Shown here one piece after another: positions 53,107 through 61,923 of a stretch of 62,184 bases of DNA. The DNA is from an uncultured Saprospiraceae bacterium (lineage in GTDB: Bacteria > Bacteroidota > Bacteroidia > Chitinophagales > Saprospiraceae). The notes beneath the pieces were generated by a model that saw nothing but the letters and a program-made list of their open reading frames with translations, had not been told where the DNA came from and did not search any database. The translations under genes and the position numbers were made by a program. The DNA is taken from NCBI GenBank assembly GCA_937997635.1, contig CALLFA010000177.1, positions 1-62,184 on the forward strand, read 5' to 3'. Within the stretch, counting starts at the first letter, position 1. Each line of letters begins with the position of its first letter.

Positions 53107-55200
53107 TTATAATTTCCAAACTGCTCGCTTGCGTTTAGATTCATTTGCCTTTATCTCTTTTTGGTCAGCTTCTATTTTAATTTTGGAATCTTTAGATAAT
53201 TCATGACCTAATTCTTTTTCGAAAATCTTTTTGTATTTATTAAAAATGTTTGCTGGTTGTTTTTGACCATTAATTTTTAAATGCTTGCCAGTTAATTCAA
53301 TTTTATGCTTGCCATTTTCTGGAATAAAACCATCTTTGTTTAATTCTGATAACAAGACATCTGTTGGAGTTGAAGGGCGTACATGCCGCTCAAATAATTT
53401 AGAAGGTTCTTTGAATTCAAAATCTAAACCTTCTTTAGGTATATCAAAATGATAGAAGTGATTAGGAAAATCCGAATGCATTTCAAAAATGCCGCTAAAT
53501 ATAGAATCGTTTAAATCCCCTAGACTATCAACCAATTTTAAATGATTGCCTTGAAGATTTTGCAACTTTAATTCGAGATCTTCCCATACAGGCATTTGAT
53601 CAGCATGGCCATCAAAATTCCATTTAATAGTACCATCCGAATCAATTAGTGAGTCGAGATTATCGAAGTCAAAAAAGTCTCCTGAATGTAATTGTAGTTT
53701 CAAATCATTAATGCCTTCGTGTAATTCTTCAATGTGAAATTTTTGATCTATGGATATGTCTTTGAAGGATTCTGTAGCCTTTTCTATGATGTCTTCTACG
53801 TCAAGATTTTCATGTTCCAAATGGTCTTCATATTCTGATTCATCTATTTCTTCACCATCAATAGATAATTCAGTAATTTTTCCATCTTTCATTTTTAATA
53901 TTACCTCTTGGTCATCTGATGAAGTGATGATTGTCATATTTGACTTTTTGCTAGTCGGTATCGTGTCGATATAGATGACATCCCTGTCGTCTGTTTGATT
54001 AGATATGACATTAACTTTAACTTCTTGCTGGACTTTCTTATCACAATTACAATCCTGCTTTTGATTGGATGCTGCAAGTTTTGCAATTAATGTATTTTGG
54101 GCTTGACAATCTGGTTTTAAAAGAGAGGCTTGTTTTGTTTCTACTTCTGGTGCGATAGCGATACTTCTCGTATCTGTTTTAGGCGAATAAGCAAAACCAA
54201 AAAAGAATGTAAACAATAACACTACAGCAATCAGCCTTTCTCGAATTTGACTTCTGGTTTGTGGTTGATTGACTATACGACTGATTCTGTGTAGCAATTG
54301 ATTATTATTCCGAGCCATCGGTATTGCAAGACTTGGGATTTTTGTGTTCTTCAGTGTTTCTATTTTGACTAATGTTTTTGCATAAATGGCTTTGTCACCA
54401 ATTGTTTTAACGGCAAGATCATCGCAGCAGTTCTCTCTCTCCAATCTTAAGTTTGCAGAGATCCACCAAACTGCTGGATGATAATAGAACAATGTCTCTA
54501 ACACTGAAATAAATAAATTATGGATAAAATCATTTCTCTTTATGTGTGCCAATTCATGAGCGAGAATGGCATTTGTTTCTTCTACGCTTAATTGATTTAT
54601 TAACCCTACAGGAAACAATATGACTGGCTTCAAACAGCCAATAAGTACTGGCGTATTTACTTTAGCGCTTTCAGCGATGCGCACATAACGATTCACGCCG
54701 ATTTCTCTTTTCAACTTCAATAATTGTGTAAATACTGAATCTGGCAATATGGAAGAAGTATTCCATTTTAAACTATTCGCAAACAAAAAAGACCCACCAA
54801 ATTTTAAGGAAAAAAGCATGGCACCCATTGCCCACATACTTGCGATTAATGTAAAGTTTCCACTAAACCAAGTGGATACAGATGACAAAACACTTACTTC
54901 TTCCTGCGTGATTGCCGCTGCAGTATTTCTAGAGAGTAATACTTGTTGAATCACAACTTCTGTCGTCCCACCATAGGTTAAAAAATAATAGCTAAATGTG
55001 CATATGGCACTTATAAAAACAAACAACAATGACGCATAGGTAATTCTGTATCTGATAATCGCTTCGTCATGTTTACACACATGTAAATACCAAGACATGA
55101 TCAAGGCAATTAAAGATGCTTGCCAAAGGGAATGAAGCACTGTCCATGAAACAGCATAAGACAACTGTTCGCTAAGTATAGAATTTAATAGTTCAATCAT
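53107..55200 (-). CDS. M56 (BlaR1-type) membrane metallopeptidase
   Basis: A 697-aa protein. Four membrane helices (about 15-35, 48-70, 112-130 and 310-330) surround an M56 zinc peptidase with H215-E-L-A-H219. Outside the last helix is a 360-residue region without the penicillin-binding domain of BlaR1; it is acidic and helical, with a C-N-C-D-K-K motif near its start and K/E-rich segments at the end. The gene overlaps blaI-like by 4 bp, and the pair is the usual sensor-protease/repressor unit. Signal and target genes are unknown, and the acidic extension is unassigned. Confidence 0.9.
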   Translation of the reverse strand: MIELLNSILSEQLSYAVSWTVLHSLWQASLIALIMSWYLHVCKHDEAIIRYRITYASLLFVFISAICTFSYYFLTYGGTTEVVIQQVLLSRNTAAAITQEEVSVLSSVSTWFSGNFTLIASMWAMGAMLFSLKFGGSFLFANSLKWNTSSILPDSVFTQLLKLKREIGVNRYVRIAESAKVNTPVLIGCLKPVILFPVGLINQLSVEETNAILAHELAHIKRNDFIHNLFISVLETLFYYHPAVWWISANLRLERENCCDDLAVKTIGDKAIYAKTLVKIETLKNTKIPSLAIPMARNNNQLLHRISRIVNQPQTRSQIRERLIAVVLLFTFFFGFAYSPKTDTRSIAIAPEVETKQASLLKPDCQAQNTLIAKLAASNQKQDCNCDKKVQQEVKVNVISNQTDDRDVIYIDTIPTSKKSNMTIITSSDDQEVILKMKDGKITELSIDGEEIDESEYEDHLEHENLDVEDIIEKATESFKDISIDQKFHIEELHEGINDLKLQLHSGDFFDFDNLDSLIDSDGTIKWNFDGHADQMPVWEDLELKLQNLQGNHLKLVDSLGDLNDSIFSGIFEMHSDFPNHFYHFDIPKEGLDFEFKEPSKLFERHVRPSTPTDVLLSELNKDGFIPENGKHKIELTGKHLKINGQKQPANIFNKYKKIFEKELGHELSKDSKIKIEADQKEIKANESKRKRAVWKL

Positions 55201-55589
55201 GATTTTTTGTTTTCAAGTTCTTGAATAAGTTTCTTGATTTTATCAAGTTCTTCTGGGCTGGTATTGTGATTACCAAGTGCTTGCATGACGAGATCCATAG
55301 CAGAACCTCCAAAAACTTTTTCGATAAGTCCTTTGACAAGGTTCTTTTGAGTATCCTCCTCTAGAATATTGGGTTTATAGACATGTGTACGAGTTGATGT
55401 ATCACGACTCACTAAGTTCTTTTCTGCCATGATTTGCAGATGCTTTAATGTTGTGGTATATCCAACTTCATTTTCCTTTTGGACATTCAGTACATTATTG
55501 ACTTCTCTTACTGTGGACGGTCCTTCTGACCAAAGGATCTGTAAGATCGTTAATTCTGATTCTGTAGGTCTAGGGTGCTGTTTAGCCAT
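55197..55589 (-). CDS. BlaI/MecI/CopY-type transcriptional repressor
   Basis: A 130-aa winged-helix repressor: P-T-E-S-E-L-T-I-L-Q-I-L-W, then G-P-S-T-V-R-E-V-N (recognition HTH) and V-G-Y-T-T-T-L-K-H-L-Q-I-M, with a C-terminal dimerisation helix. BlaI-type repressors are released from DNA when cut by the partner M56 protease. Two TACGAA-N4-TTCGTA palindromes directly in front of the start codon are the obvious operators, so the pair should regulate itself. Confidence 0.95.
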   Translation of the reverse strand: MAKQHPRPTESELTILQILWSEGPSTVREVNNVLNVQKENEVGYTTTLKHLQIMAEKNLVSRDTSTRTHVYKPNILEEDTQKNLVKGLIEKVFGGSAMDLVMQALGNHNTSPEELDKIKKLIQELENKKS

Positions 55590-55590
55590 A

Positions 55591-55632
55591 TACGAATGTT
55601 TTCGTAGACAAGTATATACGAAATTGTTCGTA
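55591..55632 (-). promoter_or_regulatory. Two BlaI-type operators
   Basis: TACGAA-N4-TTCGTA occurs at 55591-55606 and again at 55617-55632 with identical 6-bp half-sites and different spacers (TGTT and ATTG). Centres are 26 bp apart. The first begins 2 bp before the repressor ATG, the second lies just upstream of the -7 element, so occupancy would block transcription. The palindrome differs from the MecI/BlaI TACA/TGTA core. Confidence 0.85.
55609..55616 (-). promoter_or_regulatory. -7 promoter element between the two operators
   Basis: On the minus strand TATACTTG (one mismatch to TAnnTTTG) fills the space between the two operators, 20 nt before the blaI-like ATG. Confidence 0.5.
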
Positions 55633-55679
55633 GATAAAAATTTTTAACAAACTCTTAAGGAAAAATTATTCGAGGAGGG

Positions 55680-56340
55680 GAAACATTAAGGTTGTAAGGA
55701 TTTAAACATTAAGGGATTAAGGAAGGCGTCGTTGTAGGCGTCTCGCCTCAACTTATGGATATTAAAACATTAAGGCCATACGGATTTAAACATTAAGTGC
55801 ATTAAGGAAAAGAAACATTAAGGGATTAAGGAAGGGTCGTTGTAGGCGTCTCGCCTCAATTTATGGATATCAAAACATTAAGGCCATAAGGATTTAAACA
55901 TTAAGTGCATTAAGGATTTAAACATTAAGTGCATTAAGGATTTAAACATTAAGGGATTAAGGAAGGGTCGTTGTAGGCGTCTCGCCTCAACTTACGGATA
56001 TCAAAAACATCAAGGCCACAAGAATTTAAACATTAAGTTAATTAAGAAAAAGAAACATGAAGGCAGTAAGGAAGGGTCGTTGTAGGCGTCTCGCCTCAAC
56101 TTACGGATATCAAAAACATCAAGGCCACAAGAATTTAAACATTAAGTGCATTAAGAAAAAGAAACATGAAGGCAGTAAGGAAGAGCGTCGCTGTAGGCGT
56201 CTCGCCTCAGCCAATGGATCTCTAAACATCAAGGCTGTAAGGTTACAAACAGTATTAAGTGCATTAAAGAAAAGAAACATGAAGGCACAAAGGAAGGAGG
56301 AGAAACATTAAGCGGTTTATGGGAAGATTATTAATAAGGC
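55680..56340. repeat. Nested intergenic repeat (AACATTAAG / TAGGCGTCTCGCCTCA)
   Basis: About 660 bp built from many copies of AAACATTAAG(N)nTAAGGA and a 24-bp unit TTTAAACATTAAGTGCATTAAGGA, interrupted by five copies of GTAGGCGTCTCGCCTCA with anchors at about 55734, 55842, 55973, 56082 and 56193 (108, 131, 109 and 111 bp apart). The last element folds as a small hairpin (GGCG-TCT-CGCC). An 84-codon frame inside (56057-56311) is made only of repeats and is not called. 56341-56424 holds nothing recognisable. Confidence 0.88.
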
Positions 56341-56424
56341 AGTAAGGAAGTGAAATGTTATAGTAAATCACCTTTCAGCCAATGGTTTGGACAGCCCCAA
56401 AAACCCAACAAAGTTAGCGCCGAC

Positions 56425-58080
56425 CTACGCTTCATACACCCACCGACCACCTATCATCGTCTGATGTATCGGTATATCAATAATACTAAACGGATCCACT
56501 AATGTTGGGTCTTCGCCCAATACAACAAGGTCAGCTAACTTGCCTGCCTCTAAAGAACCTTTACTGTCTTCTTCGTAAGAGGCGTATGCGCCATGCAGCG
56601 TACCGATCTTGATGGCTTCTTCTATGGTTACCTTTTGTTTTGGTCCCCAGAGTGTTCCTTTATAATCGGTCCTGGTCACACTTGACTGAATTGCCATCAT
56701 GGGTTCGAATGGGCCTGGAGGGTAGTCGGAGGTTTGCGTTACTTTAATGTCATTATCTAAGAAGCTTCGTAAGGCGAACATGTTATTTAATCTCTCCTTT
56801 CCGTAATGAATCATTTTTTCACCGTGGAAGTAGACATAAGTTGAGAATGGATTTGGTATGGCACCTATAGATTTAATGCGTTGGACTAAGTTGTCGTTAA
56901 TGACGGTACAATGTTCAAGTCGAAATCTAGGATCATTTCTTCTTTTATGTTTCTGTAATCGTTCAAACACATTGAGTGCAATTTCAATACCAACATCACC
57001 ATTAGCGTGAATGCCAATTTGCCAATCGTTGGTGTGTGCCTTTAAGGCGTATTCATACAATTCATCCTCTTGCATAACAATGATGCCATAATCATCTGGT
57101 CTGCCGATATATGGTTGAGAAAGTCTGGCAGTTCTTTCTGAAATGGAACCATCGCAAGTTAACTTCATACCACCAACACGGACCCAATCGTCACCAAAAC
57201 CTGTGCGGATACCAGCATCAATCATATCATCGATGGCGTAATAACCAATCATGCAATACACACGGATAGATAATTCATCCGCCATATAAGCATCTTGGTA
57301 GGCCTTCAAATAAGTGGGATTGCCGTATGCATCTGTCACCGATGTCACGCCAGTCTTACTCATCATTTCGGAAATCAATTTGGCGGAAGCCTGATTATCT
57401 TCTCGTGTAAACGAATTGGGAATCAATCTTTCCATTGGCTTTGTGGCAGTTTCCTGTAATAAGCCAGTTGGTAATCCGGTGGCTGGATCTTTTACAATTT
57501 TACCTCCTGGCGGATCAGCTGTTTCCTTACCATATTTCAATAGATCCAATGTTTTGGAATTCACATAGGCTGTATGACCACCGCGATGCTGTATATAAAC
57601 AGGATGATGTTTTACAACTGCATCTATGTCGTGTCTGTTAATGTATCTGCCTTCCGTTGTTTTTGTATCGTCGTATTTAAATCCAAGTACCCATTCTCCT
57701 TTAGGCGTATTATCTGCTTTTTCTTTTAATGCTTGTTGAATAGCTGTGATTGACCTCAAGTCGCAATCTACTTTGCGCAAATGGCCTTGACCAGAAGAAG
57801 CAGGGTGAGAATGAGCGTCAATAAATCCAGGTGTAATGGTCTTACCGCCCATGTCTAGTTTTCTGGTAAAGCCAGTGGCCAATTTTAAGATAGTATCATT
57901 TTCCCCAACAGCAAGTATGTGCTCGTTTAATAACGCAATTGCTTGCGCTCTTGGCTTGGAAGGATCTACAGTAATGATGTTTGCGTTGTATAGGATTTTA
58001 TCTGGTGATGCATTGATGAAAGGTACCAAGGCTACTGGACCAATACTTTTTAGGAATTTTCTTCTTGTTTGGCGATTCAT
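56425..58080 (-). CDS. Amidohydrolase family protein (YtcJ-like), Tat-exported
   Basis: A 551-aa metal-dependent amidohydrolase of the YtcJ / N-substituted formamide deformylase group. It starts with a twin-arginine signal (R-R-K-F-L-K-S). The metal site begins at G-F-I-D-A-H-S-H-P (about residue 87-95), and later blocks are H-A-N-G-D, L-E-H-C-T and T-Q-T-S-D-Y. The C-terminal L-A-D-L-V-V-L segment is family-typical. It would hydrolyse a C-N or similar bond in the periplasm; substrate unknown. It follows a sodium symporter by 67 bp on the same strand, which may supply the product or its salvage route. Confidence 0.92.
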   Translation of the reverse strand: MNRQTRRKFLKSIGPVALVPFINASPDKILYNANIITVDPSKPRAQAIALLNEHILAVGENDTILKLATGFTRKLDMGGKTITPGFIDAHSHPASSGQGHLRKVDCDLRSITAIQQALKEKADNTPKGEWVLGFKYDDTKTTEGRYINRHDIDAVVKHHPVYIQHRGGHTAYVNSKTLDLLKYGKETADPPGGKIVKDPATGLPTGLLQETATKPMERLIPNSFTREDNQASAKLISEMMSKTGVTSVTDAYGNPTYLKAYQDAYMADELSIRVYCMIGYYAIDDMIDAGIRTGFGDDWVRVGGMKLTCDGSISERTARLSQPYIGRPDDYGIIVMQEDELYEYALKAHTNDWQIGIHANGDVGIEIALNVFERLQKHKRRNDPRFRLEHCTVINDNLVQRIKSIGAIPNPFSTYVYFHGEKMIHYGKERLNNMFALRSFLDNDIKVTQTSDYPPGPFEPMMAIQSSVTRTDYKGTLWGPKQKVTIEEAIKIGTLHGAYASYEEDSKGSLEAGKLADLVVLGEDPTLVDPFSIIDIPIHQTMIGGRWVYEA

Positions 58081-58147
58081 GTTAAATGGATGCTTTCTTT
58101 AAGTTACCATTATTTTTGAATTTGACTAGCTTTAATCAATCAGCTAT

Positions 58148-59611
58148 TCATTTTCCTCTTAGCATTCCCGCCCGATCTATAAATACTTCTGCCTTCTGCA
58201 AATCTGCCTTTTCCATTAAGCTCACGCTGACATAAATAAATAAAGATATTAAGATGCCAATGATCGCCTGTGTAGGCGATGCTACTTCCCAATATATTGG
58301 CAAAGGAAGACCTATTGCAGCAAACAAATTGTAAGAAGAAAAAATCAATCCAAAGACCATAGAGTATGTCGCAGCTCTGGAAGTACCCCTAACCCATATG
58401 AAGCCTAAAACAAGTGGAACAAAAGCACCTGTAGTTAAGAAGTCGGATGCTATCCAAGATATCGTTAGTACAGATTGTATCTGTAACGCAATGAACAAAG
58501 CAACACAGCCAATCATCAAGGTGGTGACTCTACCTATCACAACTAGCCTTTCCTGTGATGCATCTGTATTCATGTATCTCTTATAAATATCCACAGTTAG
58601 CGAAAGCGCGCCCGTGTTGATCAAAGAATCCATCGTAGACATAATGGCTGCACTCAAGCCAACGAACAGTGTAGCACTCAATACTGGATGTGTTATATTC
58701 CTAATCATGTCTGGCACGATACCTCCACTCGGTACGCTTTCATATATCACAGAAGCAAACATCCCCGTGTAAGTGACCATGAGGTACAATGGGATGAAGG
58801 CAAAGAAACTGATCATCATCATCTGCTTTGCATCCATCGGATTCTTTGCTGCTGATATGCGCTGCCAGATGTTGGCTTGTATCATCCATGACGTCCCAAA
58901 AGTGATGACATAGGCAAGGTTGTCACTGACTCCACTAAAAAATGACGTGTATCCAGTTTGGTTATTGGCAATGGCATGTTGCTCTACTGCCGTCAAGCCT
59001 CCTGATTGGTCATACATCATGAAACACAATAGAATGCCTGTGATTAAGAAAAAAACAAACTGCAACAAGTCGGTCAACACCACCCCTTTAAATCCACCAA
59101 AAAGAGAATACAAAAGCACAATGGTCGTCCCTATCACTGCTCCCATTTCATAACTCACATCATAAAACGAATGAAAGAATCTAGCCACCACGATGATCTG
59201 TACTGCGGCACCAATCACCATAAAAAGCACAATGAAAATCGTAAGCAAGAATGCAACCGTGCTGTTATATCTCTCTTCCATCAACTGCGGTTGAGAGATC
59301 GTCCCAATCTTTCTGATGGCTTTAGAAAACAAATACATCATGGCTGTTGCAATGAGTACCGGTACGCCATACACCCAAAAGGAACTCAGCCCATTTGTGA
59401 AGGCGTGATCAACAAGGTCTATAGCAGACCCACCGCCCCACCAAGAAGCAATAAATGTGATCGACAGCAACCATGCCGGCATATTTCTGTCCGCGAGAAA
59501 ATAAGACTCGCTAGTTGCGTTTTTACGATTTAATAGGCCAAGACCTATAAGCAGTAAGACATATAAGATCATTAAAAGAATCGACAGAGTTGTGCTAGGC
59601 ATATTCCACAA
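58148..59611 (-). CDS. Sodium:solute symporter (SSS family)
   Basis: A 487-aa symporter with about 13 membrane helices. SSS signatures E-S-Y-F-L-A-D-R-N-M-P-A-W and S-W-W-G-G-G-S-A-I-D are seen, and T-S-W-M-I-Q-A-N-I-W-Q-R corresponds to the sodium/substrate core. It differs clearly from the sugar-type symporter at 51536 and is nearer the SSS members that carry organic acids, amides or amino acids. It lies between the serine hydrolase and the amidohydrolase in the same direction, so a small peptide or amide substrate is plausible (inference). Confidence 0.9.
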   Translation of the reverse strand: MWNMPSTTLSILLMILYVLLLIGLGLLNRKNATSESYFLADRNMPAWLLSITFIASWWGGGSAIDLVDHAFTNGLSSFWVYGVPVLIATAMMYLFSKAIRKIGTISQPQLMEERYNSTVAFLLTIFIVLFMVIGAAVQIIVVARFFHSFYDVSYEMGAVIGTTIVLLYSLFGGFKGVVLTDLLQFVFFLITGILLCFMMYDQSGGLTAVEQHAIANNQTGYTSFFSGVSDNLAYVITFGTSWMIQANIWQRISAAKNPMDAKQMMMISFFAFIPLYLMVTYTGMFASVIYESVPSGGIVPDMIRNITHPVLSATLFVGLSAAIMSTMDSLINTGALSLTVDIYKRYMNTDASQERLVVIGRVTTLMIGCVALFIALQIQSVLTISWIASDFLTTGAFVPLVLGFIWVRGTSRAATYSMVFGLIFSSYNLFAAIGLPLPIYWEVASPTQAIIGILISLFIYVSVSLMEKADLQKAEVFIDRAGMLRGK

Positions 59612-59721
59612 AATAAAGAAAGACTACAATCAACATAATTATTTCTAACTTAATTATTACCATAGCCAATCATATAGAAGTAAAAAACAGTACTGAAAAA
59701 TCTTGCTACTCCCTATAAGCT

Positions 59722-59850
59722 GGACTCACCACTTCCCGCGGGACTCATCACTTCTGCCCTCAGGATGATTCATCACTTCCTGTTTAACAGGACTCATAAC
59801 TTCCCGCCCTAAGCGGGACTCATAACTTCCCGCCCAAAGCGGGATTTTTA
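59722..59850. repeat. 24-26 bp GGACTCATAACTTCCCGC repeats, five units
   Basis: Units with the core GGACTCAT(C/A)ACTTCCCGC start near 59722, 59741, 59766, 59790 and 59816; spacing is 19, 25, 24 and 26 bp. The last two are almost identical and each contains a CCCGC-N5-GCGGG hairpin. The last unit overlaps the 3' end of the serine hydrolase gene and encodes its terminal residues. Confidence 0.75.
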
Positions 59851-61076
59851 AGCAACCAATCGTACACAGCTTGATGCAATTTCGGTCGTATATTCAACGA
59901 ATACAATTTTCGCTGACTTCGATATGGATATACGCGATTACTCAATAACACAAACACTAAATCATATTCAGGGTCTGCCCAAACGAATGTGCCTGTAAAG
60001 CCAGAATGACCAAAACTACTTGGACTTGCAGACTTTGCGACGTAGGCACTATTTTCATTGTATTCCAATAATGGTTTATCAAATCCTAAGCCTCGCCGAT
60101 TATCGTTTTCTGGATATTGATAAGCCGTAAATTCTCTCATTGTTTTTTCACCGATGATCTGTTTTCCATTCCAATAACCATAATTAAGATACAGTTGAAA
60201 TAACTTGCCGACACTTTCCGCATTACCAAATAATCCAGCATTGCAAGAAACACCGTCCAACATGGCTGCAGCTTCATCATGCACATAACCGTGAACTAAT
60301 GTTTGTCTAAAAACAGTGTCGATTTCTGTAGGTACGATTTCTTCTGCAGGGAAATAATTTCGGGGATTATATCGCAATCGATCTATACCTATGGGCTCAT
60401 AAATATTGACATACAATTGCTGTTCGAAATCTGCTTGGATGATTGACTCAATGATGTCGGGTTGGCGCAAGAATGATAAGCCTGAATATCGATATACTTG
60501 ATCTCCCATTTCAGAATGTTTGATCTCTTGTTTCATGCGATTGACATACTTCTTATGCATAAATAAATCATCCGTTATTGCAACAGGGAATCGCTTTGAT
60601 TGCTTATGCTTGAATGTTTTTCTCTTATATTTTCCATTGTCTTTGATGGTCTTTTCATAAAATACAATGTACGGTTTGAGTCCTGCTTGATGTGCCAAAA
60701 TTTCTCTAAAGGTGATTGCAGCTTTATTCGATTTCACCCAATCTGGTATGTATGTAGACGCCGGTAGGTCAATGTCAAACTTTCCTTTATCTGCTAATTT
60801 CATCAACAATGGAAGTCCAGAAGATACTTTTGTAACAGAAGCTAGATCATATACATGGTGGTTATCTACTTTGTGTTTTTTGTCATACGTGTGATAGCCA
60901 TAACTCTTGTGATGAAGGATGGATCTGTTATGATATACATAAAGCTGCGCACCAGGGAAAGCCATCGAATCAATACTATTCCAAATGATCGAATCTAATG
61001 TCTCACCAAGTTGATGTTGTGCCAAAAAGGGCATTGTCAATAGACCAACATAGAGCATCAAAATAATCCGTTTCAT
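59820..61076 (-). CDS. Beta-lactamase family serine hydrolase (class C-like)
   Basis: A 418-aa secreted hydrolase with a signal peptide (1-19). Class C beta-lactamase-like motifs: A-S-V-T-K (S-x-x-K nucleophile, about residue 79), Y-S-G in R-Y-S-G-L-S-F (Tyr of the catalytic pair), and H-S-G-F-T-G in the KTG position. The family comprises beta-lactamases, DD-peptidases and esterases. It lies upstream of a symporter and an amidohydrolase, which points to catabolism of a peptide or amide. Its last residues, N-P-A-L-G-G-K-L, are encoded by the final unit of the repeat array, so the original C-terminus may have been replaced. Confidence 0.9.
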   Translation of the reverse strand: MKRIILMLYVGLLTMPFLAQHQLGETLDSIIWNSIDSMAFPGAQLYVYHNRSILHHKSYGYHTYDKKHKVDNHHVYDLASVTKVSSGLPLLMKLADKGKFDIDLPASTYIPDWVKSNKAAITFREILAHQAGLKPYIVFYEKTIKDNGKYKRKTFKHKQSKRFPVAITDDLFMHKKYVNRMKQEIKHSEMGDQVYRYSGLSFLRQPDIIESIIQADFEQQLYVNIYEPIGIDRLRYNPRNYFPAEEIVPTEIDTVFRQTLVHGYVHDEAAAMLDGVSCNAGLFGNAESVGKLFQLYLNYGYWNGKQIIGEKTMREFTAYQYPENDNRRGLGFDKPLLEYNENSAYVAKSASPSSFGHSGFTGTFVWADPEYDLVFVLLSNRVYPYRSQRKLYSLNIRPKLHQAVYDWLLKNPALGGKL

Positions 61077-61349
61077 TCTATCAAATGTGTACTCTAATAT
61101 AACTTAATATGTTTGTGAATAATGGATCATGATTTTGCGAAAACATAAGTCTTTGGTAATCATTCACTCAAGTTTCTTTGGGCATAAATCTTCAATTTCT
61201 AAGCTCTTTGAATCAATATTTCTAGTTAGAAGGATTTATGAAAAGGACAGATTCCATCCACCGATCAGATTCTCATTTTGGGACTTTCTTGCATAATGTC
61301 TTCTATTTATCTAGATTATTCATGATACAATTGTCCTTAAAACGAATCA

Positions 61350-61357
61350 TAAATTTG
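61350..61357 (+). promoter_or_regulatory. -7 promoter element of the small secreted protein gene
   Basis: TAAATTTG matches TAnnTTTG. A TTG at 61331-61333 lies 16 bp upstream, slightly short. The leader to the ATG at 61422 would be about 60 nt. The remaining part of 61077-61349 shows no gene; it holds the minus-strand promoter of the serine hydrolase (CACATTTG-like, 61082-61089). Confidence 0.5.
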
Positions 61358-61421
61358 CGTTAAGTATCCTACAAAAAACTTGACATCACAACTTATATGG
61401 TCGTATTTTGGTTATAGCACT

Positions 61422-61841
61422 ATGAATAAGACAGCGGTTATAGCAGTTTTTATTCTTACTTCCTCCTTGAATCTTCTTTCGCATGACATCCTTGTGAGTC
61501 CTACAGAAGTTTCTCTAAAGGAAAATAATACACACAATATTAGTTTGCACATCTTCTTTGATGAGTTGATTGAAAACTACATCAATTCCAACATTAAACT
61601 TCATAGTAACGCCCAACAACTAGAACCGTTTTATGTGGAAAATTTCACTGATAATATGGCAGTTTGGGTAGAGTTGCCGTCTTCATTTTTACCAACTGCA
61701 AATTCTTATTTAATAAAAGAAAACACCATTTTACATAAAGAATTTGACGACCAATTCAATATTTTAAATTGGAACAGGGAACAAAAAACCAGTTCTGTGT
61801 CGTTTACAAGGAAGAAGAGAAAAACTACAATTCAAGTATAA
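61422..61841 (+). CDS. Small secreted protein, DUF6702-like (tentative)
   Basis: A 139-aa protein with a signal peptide (about residues 1-20, M-N-K-T-A-V-I-A-V-F-I-L). The body begins H-D-I-L-V-S-P-T-E-V and continues N-I-S-L-H-I-F-F-D-E-L, then N-S-Y-L near a basic tail. This pattern recalls the DUF6702 family of small periplasmic Bacteroidota proteins (H-x-x-x-V-S-x-T-E-I ... I-F-x-D-D-L), but I am not sure. The frame extends to a TTG at 61380; the ATG at 61422 is chosen because it gives a clean signal peptide. Function unknown. Confidence 0.6.
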   Translation: MNKTAVIAVFILTSSLNLLSHDILVSPTEVSLKENNTHNISLHIFFDELIENYINSNIKLHSNAQQLEPFYVENFTDNMAVWVELPSSFLPTANSYLIKENTILHKEFDDQFNILNWNREQKTSSVSFTRKKRKTTIQV

Positions 61842-61884
61842 GCAGACAGGGGATGACTTAGTAATGAACTAGTTCTGTCTGAAT

Positions 61885-61912
61885 AGTCCCGGTTTCGAGA
61901 TTGACCGGGACT
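61885..61912 (+). terminator. Intrinsic terminator of the small secreted protein gene
   Basis: AGTCCCGGT (61885-61893) pairs perfectly with ACCGGGACT (61904-61912), a 9-bp GC-rich stem over a 10-nt loop, followed by TATTTATTTA. A second hairpin CAGACAG (61844-61850) / CTGTCTG (61875-61881) precedes it. Confidence 0.75.
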
Positions 61913-61923
61913 TATTTATTTAG

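Noticed and set aside
53107..55589. Beta-lactam resistance operon
   Set aside because: The BlaI/M56 pair resembles BlaI/BlaR1, but the sensor has no penicillin-binding domain and no beta-lactamase gene is divergent from it. The serine hydrolase at 59820 is separate and has no matching operator in front that I can see.
56057..56311. An 84-codon frame in the 56-kb repeat region
   Set aside because: It is built only of the nested repeat and would be highly basic and low-complexity; unit lengths such as 109 and 131 bp do not keep a reading frame.
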